This document shows positions 55,479 through 64,000 of a stretch of DNA of 64,000 nucleotides, one piece after another. Every line of letters starts with the position of its first letter. Within the stretch, counting starts at the first letter, position 1. Origin of the DNA: Methylobacterium sp. PvR107 (lineage in GTDB: Bacteria; Pseudomonadota; Alphaproteobacteria; Rhizobiales; Beijerinckiaceae); assembly GCF_017833295.1 (NCBI RefSeq), contig NZ_JAFIBW010000001.1:3871501-3935500 (forward strand). The letters run 5' to 3'. The notes below the pieces were generated by a model, which was given only the letters and a program-made list of their open reading frames with translations, ran no database searches and was not told the origin of the DNA. A program made the translations under genes and the position numbers.

Positions 55479-56366
55479 TCACAGGCCGGTCAGCGCCCGC
55501 CGCGCCCGGCGCTTCTGCAACCACAGGGTCAGACCGAGCGCCGTCCCGATCACCAGCGCCGAGACCGCCGTGGTGACCGTGCCGAGCGCGTAGATCTCCG
55601 GCGTCGTCACCGTTGTGGTGAGGCCCTGCAACTCCAGCGGCAGGGTGTTGCGGCCGCCGATCGCCTGGCTGGTGCGGGCGAGCTCGTCGAACGACAGGGT
55701 GAAGCCGAACAGCGCGACGCCGACGAGGGCCGGCGCGAGGATCGGCACCACGACGTGCCGAAGCGTCTGCGGGCCGCTGGCGCCGAGGTCGCGGGCGGCC
55801 TCCTCATAGGCTGGGTCGAACCGGTTGAACACCGCGAACATGATCAGCAGGCCGAAGGGCAGCGTCCAGGTGAGATGGGCTCCCAGCGCCGAGGTGTAGA
55901 GGCCCATCAGCGTGCCGTGGTCCTGCAGGAACCCCCAGCCGGTGGCGGCGGCGAGCGCCTTGACGGCGTCGTCGAGGAGCCGGAACTCCAGGCCGATGCC
56001 CAGCGAGACCACGATCGAGGGCACGATCAGGCTGGACACCGCCAGGGCGAAGACGAGGCCGGACCCGCGAAAGCCCTTCCGGAAGGCGAGGCCGGCGTAG
56101 AACGCGATTCCCACGGTGAGCGCCATGACCACGAGGCCCAGGGCCAGGGAGCGCCGCAGCGCCGCCCAGATGTCGACCACGCCGACGCCTTCCCACAGCT
56201 TGGCGAACCAGTGGGTCGAGACCCCGTTCATCGGAAAGGTCAGGCCGCCGGACGGGCCCTGGAAGCTGAGCGCCAGGATCGTCAGCGTCGGCCCGTAGAG
56301 GAACAGGACGTAGAGGGCGAAGATGGCCGCCAGCAGGTAGAAGGCGCGGCCGCGGGGCTGGTCCAT
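55479..56366 (-). CDS. ABC transporter permease (PotC type)
   Basis: A 295-residue inner-membrane permease with six hydrophobic segments. The EAA loop is EEAARDLGASGPQTLRHVVVP. It follows its partner permease by 2 nt. PotC-type domains pair with PotB in polyamine-type importers (family of spermidine, putrescine, 2-aminoethylphosphonate). The start at 56366 is MDQPRGRAFYLLAA. Confidence 0.92.
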   Translation of the reverse strand: MDQPRGRAFYLLAAIFALYVLFLYGPTLTILALSFQGPSGGLTFPMNGVSTHWFAKLWEGVGVVDIWAALRRSLALGLVVMALTVGIAFYAGLAFRKGFRGSGLVFALAVSSLIVPSIVVSLGIGLEFRLLDDAVKALAAATGWGFLQDHGTLMGLYTSALGAHLTWTLPFGLLIMFAVFNRFDPAYEEAARDLGASGPQTLRHVVVPILAPALVGVALFGFTLSFDELARTSQAIGGRNTLPLELQGLTTTVTTPEIYALGTVTTAVSALVIGTALGLTLWLQKRRARRALTGL

Positions 56367-56368
56367 CG

Positions 56369-57304
56369 CTACAGCTCCCGCCGGAGATCGATCATCCGGG
56401 TGAGCCCCAGGATCATCAGCAGCACGGCGGCGAGCAGCACCACGGCGTTGGCGGCGGCGGCCGGGAATTGCAGGTAGGACATCTGCACCTGGATCACCTT
56501 GCCGACGCTGGCGATCTGCTGGCCGCCCATGACGCCCACGGTGACGAAGTCGCCCATCACCAGCGTCGTCACGAAGATCGTCCCGATGGCGATGCCGGGC
56601 TTGGCCAGCGGCAGGATCACGTTCCAGAGGATCTGCGCGCCGGACGCGCCGCCGTCGCGCGCCGCCTCGATCAGCCGCCGGTCGATGCGCGCGAGGCTGT
56701 TGAAGATCGGCACGATCATGAACACCGTGTCGAGGTGCACGAAGGCCAGGACCACCGCGAAGTCGGAGTAGAGCAGTCCGTCGATCGGCGCGCGGATCAG
56801 CCCGAGGGTGCGGAGCGTGTCGTTGACGAGGCCGTTGCGGCCGAGCAGCGGGATCCACGAGATCATGCGGATCACGTTCGAGGTCCAGAACGGGATCGTG
56901 CAGAGCAGGAACAGGCCCATCCGCACCGTGCCGGAGCGGATGTGGAAGGCCAGGAAGTAGGCGATCGCGAAACCCAGCGGCAGGGTGATCGCCAGCGTCA
57001 GCACGACGAACTTCACCGTCGAGAGATAGGTGCGCACCGTCGTGCAGAGGTCGGCCGACAGGCAGCCGTCGAACACGTCGGCGTAGTTCTGCAGGGTCAG
57101 CGCCGGGATGATCTCGTACTCGTTGTACTCCCAGAGCGAGACGATCCCGGTGAGCACCAGCGGCACCACCAGGAAGACCAGGAAGACGAGGGCCAGCGGG
57201 GCGGCCTGGAGGTAGGCGAGGGCGCGGCGGCGGCGGCGGGGCGACGCGGCCGGGCTTGCGGTCTGTGCCGCGGGCGCGGCGGCGGGCAAGGCGAGATCTG
57301 TCAT
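56369..57304 (-). CDS. ABC transporter permease (PotB type)
   Basis: A 311-residue permease with six hydrophobic segments and the EAA loop EAARDGGASGAQILWNVILP. It has a long periplasmic first loop (LQNYADVFDGCLSADLCTTV) with two Cys that could form a disulfide. It is second in the permease pair. A stem-loop (57333-57356) lies between its start and the substrate-binding gene upstream. Confidence 0.92.
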   Translation of the reverse strand: MTDLALPAAAPAAQTASPAASPRRRRRALAYLQAAPLALVFLVFLVVPLVLTGIVSLWEYNEYEIIPALTLQNYADVFDGCLSADLCTTVRTYLSTVKFVVLTLAITLPLGFAIAYFLAFHIRSGTVRMGLFLLCTIPFWTSNVIRMISWIPLLGRNGLVNDTLRTLGLIRAPIDGLLYSDFAVVLAFVHLDTVFMIVPIFNSLARIDRRLIEAARDGGASGAQILWNVILPLAKPGIAIGTIFVTTLVMGDFVTVGVMGGQQIASVGKVIQVQMSYLQFPAAAANAVVLLAAVLLMILGLTRMIDLRREL

Positions 57305-57332
57305 CGGATAGACCCCATGCGAGCCGACGCAT

Positions 57333-57356
57333 CCCTCCGCCCTCTGCGGGGGAGGG
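57333..57356 (-). repeat. Intercistronic stem-loop, GC-rich short palindrome
   Basis: CCCTCCGCCC (57333-57342) pairs with GGGGGAGGG (57348-57356), one base bulged, over a TCTGC loop. It is placed between the substrate-binding gene and the permease. A near-identical element lies at 38821-38843. Confidence 0.55.
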
Positions 57357-57377
57357 GGGAGCCGGCGCCCACCGCCC

Positions 57378-58640
57378 TCACGCCGCGATGAACTCGTTCC
57401 ACTTGCGCACCATGTAGGTGTTCTCGTCCATCACGGCGTTCCAGCAGGCGACCGCGCCCATCCGCGCGTCGAAGGAGCCGCCGTCGCGGGTGGCGCCGGC
57501 CTTCTCGATCAGGGTGCCGTCGGGGCCGAGGATGTCCTTCTCGGCGGCCTTCCCCTCCATCCAGAAGGCCCACTCGTAGGGCTGCATGTTCGCCTGGGCG
57601 GTCTCCAGCACGGCCGAGTAGTAGCCCTGCCGGTTGAGGTAGGCCCCGGCCCAGCCGGACAGGAACCAGTTGATGAAATCGTAGGCCGCGTCGAGCTTCC
57701 GGCCGCTCAGGGTCTTGGGGATGCCGAAGCCAGAGGCCCAGGCCCGGTAGCCCTCCTTCAGCGGCTGGTAGGTGCAGGGCACGCCCTGCGCCCGCACCTT
57801 GGTGACCGCCGGCGACCACATCGACTGGATCACCGTCTCGCCCGAGGCCATCAGGTTCACGGATTCGTTGAAGTCCTGCCAGAAGGCGCGGAACTGCCCG
57901 GCGCGCTTGGCCTCGATCAGCACCTTGATGGTGCGGTCGATCTCGGGCTTGGTCATGTTGCCCTTGTCGCCGTAGGTGTAGTCGCCGGTCGCCTCCACCA
58001 CCATGGCGGCGTCCATGATGCCGATCGACGGGATGTTGAGGATCGAGGCCTTGCCCTTGAAGGCCGGGTTCAGCAGCTCCTTCCAGCTCGTCACCGGGAT
58101 CTTGATCAGGTCCGGCCGGATCCCCAGCGTGTCGGCGTTGTAGACGGTCGGGATCAGCGAGATCCAACCGGTCTGTTCGCCGGCGAATTTCTTTGAGTCC
58201 TGGCCTTCCAGGTAGAAGACCTTCCGGGGCGCGGTGCCCTGGTCGCCGATCTTCTTGCCCGCCACTTCCCCCTTGGTGAAAACGGAAGAGATCTTGTCGG
58301 CAAGTTTGATCCGCTTGGCGTCCATGCCCTGCAGGTTGCCCGCGGGCAGGATCTTCTTGAGGCTGAAATATTCTGTGTCGATCAGGTCGAAGGAGTTCGG
58401 CTGGGTGACCGCCCGCTTGGTCACCTCGTCGGTGACCACCGGTATGTACTCGATGGTGAGGCCGAGATCCTCCTTCACCTTCCGGGCGATGTCGGCGGAT
58501 TGGTTCACCGCGGTGCCGAGGTAGCGCAGGGTCACGGGCTCGGCGGCGTGCACGGCCGGGAAGCCGGTCACCGGCGTCGCGGCCAGCGCCGCGGCCCCCT
58601 TCAGGAGCGTGCGCCGGCTCGGCTTCTGGGGGAGGTCCAT
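57378..58640 (-). CDS. ABC transporter substrate-binding protein (PotD/SBP type 1)
   Basis: A 420-residue periplasmic protein. A twin-arginine motif SRRTLLKGAAALAATP (residues 8-23) suggests Tat export. The two-lobe body has TLRYLGTAVNQSADIARKV at the N-lobe and VIQSMWSPAVTKVRAQGVPC, then YDFINWFLSGWAG in the C-lobe, typical of the spermidine/putrescine-binding family. The ligand is not known; the neighbouring hydantoinase points to a cyclic ureide or amide. Confidence 0.9.
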   Translation of the reverse strand: MDLPQKPSRRTLLKGAAALAATPVTGFPAVHAAEPVTLRYLGTAVNQSADIARKVKEDLGLTIEYIPVVTDEVTKRAVTQPNSFDLIDTEYFSLKKILPAGNLQGMDAKRIKLADKISSVFTKGEVAGKKIGDQGTAPRKVFYLEGQDSKKFAGEQTGWISLIPTVYNADTLGIRPDLIKIPVTSWKELLNPAFKGKASILNIPSIGIMDAAMVVEATGDYTYGDKGNMTKPEIDRTIKVLIEAKRAGQFRAFWQDFNESVNLMASGETVIQSMWSPAVTKVRAQGVPCTYQPLKEGYRAWASGFGIPKTLSGRKLDAAYDFINWFLSGWAGAYLNRQGYYSAVLETAQANMQPYEWAFWMEGKAAEKDILGPDGTLIEKAGATRDGGSFDARMGAVACWNAVMDENTYMVRKWNEFIAA

Positions 58641-58651
58641 GGTCGTCTCCG

Positions 58652-59647
<996 letters not shown>

Positions 59648-59694
59648 GTGAGGCTCCCCCCGGGGATCAGGCAAGCGGCGGGCCAGCGCGGCCG

Positions 59695-61131
59695 TCAGGC
59701 ATCCCGCCGCTCGGCCGGATCGACCGCCCGGTCGAGCACGCGCCCGCGCCCCGGCTCGGACAAGACCTTCCCATCCTCGGCGATCACCTCGCCCCCCGCG
59801 ATGGTCATCACCGGCCAGCCGGTGACGTCGAAGCCTTCCCAGGGGGTGTAGTCGGAGCCGTGGTGGAGGATCTCCTGGCGGATGGTCTCGCGCCTGTTCG
59901 GATCCCATAGGGTCAGGTCGGCGTCGAAGCCCGGGGCGATCGAGCCCTTGCGCGGATACAGCCCGTACAGCTTCGCGTGGTTCGTGGCGGTCAGCGCGGC
60001 GAACTGGTTGAGGCTGATCCGCCCCTTCGAGACGCCCTCGGAGAAGAACACCGGCAGCCGCGTCTCGATGCCGGGGATGCCGTTCGGGATCCAGCGGAAG
60101 GAGGTTTTTCCGCGCGGGTTCAGCTTGCCCTGCGGGTCGTCGTAACGGAACGGGCAATGGTCGGACGAGACCACGTCGAAGATCCCGCGCCGGATCCCCG
60201 ACCAGACCGCCTCCTGGCTCTCGACGTCCCGCGTCGGCGGCGAGCAGACGTATTTCGACCCCGCCATGGGGTCGTCCTGGCCGAGCCCCTTCATGTCCTC
60301 GGCCGTCAGCGTCAGGTATTGCGGGCAGGTCTCGGCCCGGATCTTCAGGCCCCGCGCCTGCCCCCAGGCGATCTGCTCGGTGGCCTCGCGGCCCGAGACG
60401 TGGACGATCACGATCGGCAGGTCGATCAGCTCGGCGTGGCTGATCGCCCGGTGGGCCGCCTCCCGTTCGACCACCTCGGGCCGCGACAGGGCGTGGCCGT
60501 AGGGTCTGGTCTCGCCCGCCCGCTCCAGTCGCTCGCTGAGGTAGCGGATCGCGTCGTAGCCCTCGGCGTGGACCATGACCCGGGCGCCCTGCCGCCGCGC
60601 GACGTGGAACACGTCGAGGAGCTGGCGGTCGTTCAACACGAGGTCGTCGTAGGTCATGAAGACCTTGAACGAGGTATAGCCGTCGGCGACCAAAGCCGGC
60701 AGCTCTTGGCCGAGCACCGCCTCGGTCGGGTCCGAGATGATCATGTGGATCGCCACGTCGACGTGGCACTGGCCCTCGGCCTTGGCCCGATAGGCGTCGA
60801 CCGCCCCGCGCAGCGACGCGCCCCGGGGCTGGAGCGCGAAGGGCATCACGCAGGTGTTGCCGCCGGCCGCCGCCGCCCGGGTGGCGCTGGCGAAGTCGTC
60901 GGCCATGACGATGCCGGGGCCGGAATCCTGGGCGATGTGGACGTGGCTGTCGATGCCGCCGGGCAGGACCAGCAGGCCGGAGGCGTCGATCACCCGGGCG
61001 GCGTCGGCGATGCCCTCCGCCACCGCGACGATCCGGCCGCCGCGCACGCCGATATCGGCTCGCACGGTGTCGCCCGCCGTGACCACGGTGCCGCCGCGGA
61101 TCGCGAGATCGAATTGGGGCATGCCGCTCAT
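59695..61131 (-). CDS. D-hydantoinase/dihydropyrimidinase
   Basis: A 478-residue amidohydrolase that opens cyclic ureides such as dihydrouracil or 5-substituted hydantoins. Metal ligands are in PGGIDSHVHI (two His), the carbamylated Lys in SFKVFMTYDD, VHAEGYDAIR, VIVHVSGREATEQI and the late Asp in VSSDHCPF. It heads the operon (hydantoinase, PotA, SBP, PotB, PotC), consistent with uptake feeding this enzyme. No carbamoylase gene is adjacent. Confidence 0.93.
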   Translation of the reverse strand: MSGMPQFDLAIRGGTVVTAGDTVRADIGVRGGRIVAVAEGIADAARVIDASGLLVLPGGIDSHVHIAQDSGPGIVMADDFASATRAAAAGGNTCVMPFALQPRGASLRGAVDAYRAKAEGQCHVDVAIHMIISDPTEAVLGQELPALVADGYTSFKVFMTYDDLVLNDRQLLDVFHVARRQGARVMVHAEGYDAIRYLSERLERAGETRPYGHALSRPEVVEREAAHRAISHAELIDLPIVIVHVSGREATEQIAWGQARGLKIRAETCPQYLTLTAEDMKGLGQDDPMAGSKYVCSPPTRDVESQEAVWSGIRRGIFDVVSSDHCPFRYDDPQGKLNPRGKTSFRWIPNGIPGIETRLPVFFSEGVSKGRISLNQFAALTATNHAKLYGLYPRKGSIAPGFDADLTLWDPNRRETIRQEILHHGSDYTPWEGFDVTGWPVMTIAGGEVIAEDGKVLSEPGRGRVLDRAVDPAERRDA

Positions 61132-61223
61132 TCCTCCGCGCTGCCGGGCGCGTCTCGGGGGACGGATGCATGGTCCGCGCCGATTCGCGCTACGGGAAGG
61201 AGGTCATAGGCCTGCGACGGAAT

Positions 61224-62219
61224 CTAGCGCGCCGCCGCAGCGCGGAGTCCGGACGGTGCCGCCGCGTGAAACTGGCGCCAGACGCGGCGCATGTGCCGGG
61301 CGGAGCCGAAGCCGGCCCGCTCGGCGACCTGCTCCAGGCCGAGATCGCTCTGCGCGATCAGGTCCCGGGCTAGCGCGACGCGGGACCGGTTGACCGCATC
61401 CGTCACCGTCATGCCGGCGTGGAGCCGGAACAGCCGCGCGAGGTTGCGCGGGCTCGCCCCCGCGACCCGGCCGAGGAGCGCCGGCGACCAGTCCCGGGCG
61501 GGATTGGCGGTGATCGCATCCTGGGCCCGGTGCACCACCGGATGCAGGTGGCTGCGCCCTTCGAGCCAGGGCGAGAGCTGGGGATCGTCGGGACCGCGCC
61601 GCATATACACGACGAGCGTCCGGGCCACGGCGACCGCCGTCGCCGGACCGGCCCATTCGGCCACGAGGTGCAGCATCAAGTCGATGCCGGCGGTGACTCC
61701 GGCGCTGCTGAGCCGGTCGCGGTCCTGCACGAACAGCCGGTTCTCCCGGACCTGGGCGCGGGGCGCCGCCGTCCGCAGGCGGTCGCAGCTGGCATGGTGG
61801 GTGGTGCAGGCGTAGCCGTCGAGGAGCCCGGCCCGCGCCGCCAGCAGGGCGCCCTCACACACGGTCACCACGCTATGGCCCGGCCGGATCACACCGCGCA
61901 GCCACGCGACGATCTCGGCTTCGGCGGTTGCATCCTCCGCCCAGTCCGGCGCGCCGCCGAGCACCCCCGTCGCGGAGCCCGGAAGGAGCACGACCGTCCC
62001 GTCGGCCACCGTCTCCGGCAGCGGCCCGGCACCACCCAGGTCGAGCCCGATCGAGCAGCGGGTGAGCCCCCGCGGTGCCGCGTAGGCCACCGCGAAGCCG
62101 ACGCGGTCCTGGACGGTGCCGGCGATCCGCAGCACCTCCAGCGGGCCGGCGAGGTCGAGCAGCAGCGCGCGCGGCGGCAGGACCACGAGGACCGCGATGC
62201 GCCGCCCTGCCTCGCTCAT
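61224..62219 (-). CDS. GlxA-family AraC-type regulator
   Basis: A 331-residue regulator with an N-terminal DJ-1/PfpI-like domain (LPPRALLLDLAGPLEVLRIAG, then VVTVCEGALLAARAGLLDG, Cys 106 equivalent within VCEGA) and a C-terminal AraC helix-turn-helix pair (VAGASPRNLARLFRLHAGMT, then VAERAGFGSARHMRRVWRQF). It starts in the stop of the upstream isochorismatase-like gene (ATGA), so the two form one unit. It may also control the adjacent hydantoinase operon. Confidence 0.9.
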   Translation of the reverse strand: MSEAGRRIAVLVVLPPRALLLDLAGPLEVLRIAGTVQDRVGFAVAYAAPRGLTRCSIGLDLGGAGPLPETVADGTVVLLPGSATGVLGGAPDWAEDATAEAEIVAWLRGVIRPGHSVVTVCEGALLAARAGLLDGYACTTHHASCDRLRTAAPRAQVRENRLFVQDRDRLSSAGVTAGIDLMLHLVAEWAGPATAVAVARTLVVYMRRGPDDPQLSPWLEGRSHLHPVVHRAQDAITANPARDWSPALLGRVAGASPRNLARLFRLHAGMTVTDAVNRSRVALARDLIAQSDLGLEQVAERAGFGSARHMRRVWRQFHAAAPSGLRAAAAR

Positions 62220-62776
62220 GCGGCGACCGGCAGGTCCGGGCCGGCCAGCGCCTGGTCCACCGAGGCGATCCGGGCGAACCGGTCGGTCAGAACGAGCTCG
62301 GTGCGGGCCTTGATGTCGTCTGCGCTGAAGCGGCGGCCGTCCGGATGGGTCATCGCGAAGGTCAGGGTGGCCTCCGTCACGTAGTCGACCTGCCATCCGC
62401 TGTCGGAGGCGTGGCGGGCCGTGGTCTCGCAGCACTGCTCGGTCCGGATGCCCGACACGATCAGCCGGCGGATGCCGTGCCGCGTCAGCCAGTCCGACAG
62501 GCCGGTCTCGACCAGGGCGCTGTGCCGGCGCTTGTGGAAGGTGGCCGTCGGCGCGATCACGACCGGCTCGAGGGTGCGGACATGGCCGGAGGCGCGGGAG
62601 AACGGGCCGCTCTCGGCCGTGTGGAAGACCTGCAGGATCGGGATCTGCCGCGCGGCGGCGCCGTCGATGAGCGCCTGCAGGCGCTCGGTGAAGGGCGGGA
62701 CATCGGCGTCGTTCCAGAAGGAGCGGTGCCGGAAGGATTCCTGGACATCGATGATCAGCAGCGCAACATCGGACAT
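62216..62776 (-). CDS. Isochorismatase-family cysteine hydrolase
   Basis: A 186-residue enzyme of the isochorismatase/nicotinamidase fold. The triad is Asp 10 (LLIIDVQ), Lys 82 (TFHKRRHSAL) and Cys 115/116 (TEQCCETTA). Family members hydrolyse nicotinamide, ureidoacrylate, N-carbamoyl substrates or isochorismate. Coupling with a GlxA regulator and vicinity of a hydantoinase make an amidohydrolase of N-carbamoyl or amide substrates attractive, but this is inference. Confidence 0.9.
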   Translation of the reverse strand: MSDVALLIIDVQESFRHRSFWNDADVPPFTERLQALIDGAAARQIPILQVFHTAESGPFSRASGHVRTLEPVVIAPTATFHKRRHSALVETGLSDWLTRHGIRRLIVSGIRTEQCCETTARHASDSGWQVDYVTEATLTFAMTHPDGRRFSADDIKARTELVLTDRFARIASVDQALAGPDLPVAA

Positions 62777-62896
62777 TTCGTGTCTCCCGCTCGGTGAAGC
62801 GAGCTGCAGCATCCACCGGCCAGACGTGGCGGAAAAGAAACCGCGCCGCCAACCAGCGGACATATCCGGCCAAATTCCGGCGCGCAGGAGCAGCCT

Positions 62897-63610
62897 ATGA
62901 CGGGACGTCCCAAGACCCTCTTCGTGCTGACCGGGGCCGGCGTCTCGGCCGAGAGCGGGCTCGGCACGTTCCGGGACCGCGGCGGGATCTGGGCGCGGTT
63001 CGACCCGATGAAGCTCGCCACCCCGGAGGCCTACGCGGCCGACCCCGGTACGGTGCTCGACTTCTACGACCATCGCCGTCGCGGCGTGGTCGCGGCCGAG
63101 CCGAACGCCGCCCACGTCGCCTTGGCGCGCGCCGAGGCCCGGCTCGCCGCGCAGGGCGGGCGGCTGTTCCTGTGCACGCAGAACGTCGACGACCTGCACG
63201 AGCGGTCGGGCTCGCGCGCCGTCACCCATATGCACGGCGAGCTGCTCAAGGCCCGCTGCTGCGCCTGCGGTGTGGTCACCCCGTGGCGCACCGACCTGAC
63301 CCGGGCGGACAGCTGCCCCGCCTGCGGCACGCCGGGCCGGATGCGGCCGGACGTGGTTTGGTTCGGCGAGATGCCGATGCACCTCGACGCGATCGAGGCG
63401 GCGCTGGCCGAGGCCGACCTTTTCGTGGCGGTGGGCACGTCGGGGGCGGTCTACCCGGCCGCAGGTTACGTGCGGCAGGCCCGGGCCCTCGGCATCCCGA
63501 CCTGCGAAATCAACTTGGAGCCGTCGGACAACGCCGATGCCTTCGACGCGGCGCGCTACGGACCGGCGAGCGAGGCGCTGCCGCGCTATCTGGCCGATCT
63601 TGGTCTGTAA
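62897..63610 (+). CDS. cobB: Sirtuin NAD+-dependent protein deacylase (CobB type)
   Basis: A 237-residue sirtuin. NAD motifs GAGVSAESGLGTFRDRGG and TQNVDDLHERSG, the catalytic His in HMHGEL (113), Cys in RCCACG and CPACG for zinc. FYDHR (Tyr 57, Arg 60) is the class III pair that recognises succinyl- or malonyl-lysine, so it is probably a desuccinylase as well as deacetylase. The start MTGRPKTLFVLTGAG at 62897 is used; it is divergent from the isochorismatase gene. Confidence 0.95.
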   Translation: MTGRPKTLFVLTGAGVSAESGLGTFRDRGGIWARFDPMKLATPEAYAADPGTVLDFYDHRRRGVVAAEPNAAHVALARAEARLAAQGGRLFLCTQNVDDLHERSGSRAVTHMHGELLKARCCACGVVTPWRTDLTRADSCPACGTPGRMRPDVVWFGEMPMHLDAIEAALAEADLFVAVGTSGAVYPAAGYVRQARALGIPTCEINLEPSDNADAFDAARYGPASEALPRYLADLGL

Positions 63611-63828
63611 CGAGCCAAACGCCGGCAAGCGCCTGGGAAGACTGGGTTTTTGATCCAGGGATCGGCTGCTGCGGGCGCGCCGCAAGGCCCTGGCGCCTGC
63701 GAATCACGTCCGTGCGAGCTGTCAAGAACTGTTCGGACAGTTGCCCACCGGTTACAATGGCCAAGCTTGGGCTCGGCGTCGCGGCCCTCCCGAGCGTTCG
63801 TTGAAGCCACAAGGGGAAGCTACGACCC

Positions 63829-64000
63829 ATGCAGCACTTCACCGTAACCGACCGCGAGCGTGACACCGTCCTGGCGGCTTTGCGCTATTACCAGTTCTAC
63901 CGGATGCAGGGGCATCCGTTCGACCCCCGTCAGGATCACCTGATCGACACCATCGCCGGCCGGGCCGGCGATGCGCTGGACCTGGCCGAGATCGACGATC
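63829..64000 (+). CDS. Hypothetical protein, cut by the window end
   Basis: The ATG at 63829 follows AAGGGGAAG. The visible 57 residues (MQHFTVTDRERDTVLAALRY, then YQFYRMQGHPFDP) start a small cytosolic protein with no signal peptide. The TDRERDTVLAALR start is reminiscent of short Methylobacterium hypotheticals. The 218-nt upstream gap has the palindrome AACTGT-TCGG-ACAGTT (63727-63742) and a TACAAT at 63753-63758. Confidence 0.6.
   Translation, partial: MQHFTVTDRERDTVLAALRYYQFYRMQGHPFDPRQDHLIDTIAGRAGDALDLAEIDD

Overview
The window is one high-GC chromosomal segment of a Rhizobiales alphaproteobacterium, most likely Methylobacterium or a close relative. This is inferred from gene content and order, not from any search. 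Indicators are the block bc1-chaperone/yceD/plsX/fabH/ihfA/merR, the stress trio prkA/yeaH/spoVR, a glutaredoxin-MauE fusion, nrdR-ribD-ribE beside glyA, HWE-type histidine kinase architecture, and three promoters of the alphaproteobacterial sigma-EcfG type (GGAAC, 17 nt, nGTT). No rRNA, tRNA, CRISPR array, intact insertion sequence or prophage was seen.

Layout. 1-5 kb: 3' part of a K+-independent H+-pyrophosphatase with its terminator, a frameshifted response regulator, a small hypothetical gene, and an AI-2E family permease with an extra C-terminal domain. 5-10.9 kb: an accessory stretch of small secreted proteins (DUF1236-like, KTVHKE repeat, Cys-rich, lipoprotein, poly-His), an EthD protein, a conserved hypothetical, and decaying remnants, including two broken copies of one small Cys-rich protein and a VIT-family 3' fragment. 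10.9-24.5 kb: a metal and metalloid resistance island. It holds a copper-type operon read leftward from a CueR-type promoter (HMA chaperone, Met/His-rich protein, YtkA/FixH-like, CusB, CusA, Grx-MauE), a ZntA ATPase divergent from a MerR regulator across a 19-bp-spacer promoter, and an ars cluster (arsR, arsC, arsB, MFS; divergent arsH).

24.9-35.1 kb: old yellow enzyme, GAF-PAS-PAS-HWE sensor kinase, HAD phosphatase, bamE, then the conserved envelope and lipid block. 35.3-41 kb: prkA, yeaH, spoVR and a thioesterase. 41-44.8 kb: ribE, ribD, nrdR and glyA, bounded by an extragenic palindrome and a strong terminator. 45-46.1 kb: an isolated, lower-GC two-gene unit that looks like an orphan toxin (PD-(D/E)xK-like) with its immunity protein. 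This is the best candidate for an undescribed system. 46.2-54.5 kb: cupin, DUF937-like protein, MATE exporter, Kef-type antiporter, a glycan-transferase-like beta-propeller protein, secreted proteins and pdxH. 54.6-64 kb: rplY, a polyamine-type ABC transporter with a D-hydantoinase, a GlxA-type regulator coupled to an isochorismatase-like hydrolase, a sirtuin, and a gene cut by the window end.

How the genes work together. The 10.9-24.5 kb block gives efflux, chaperoning and redox handling of Cu/Ag, Zn/Cd and As. The small secreted proteins at 5.6, 9.9 and 53 kb share a stress-sigma promoter pattern and probably belong to one general stress regulon. The hydantoinase block pairs uptake of an organic N compound with ring opening.
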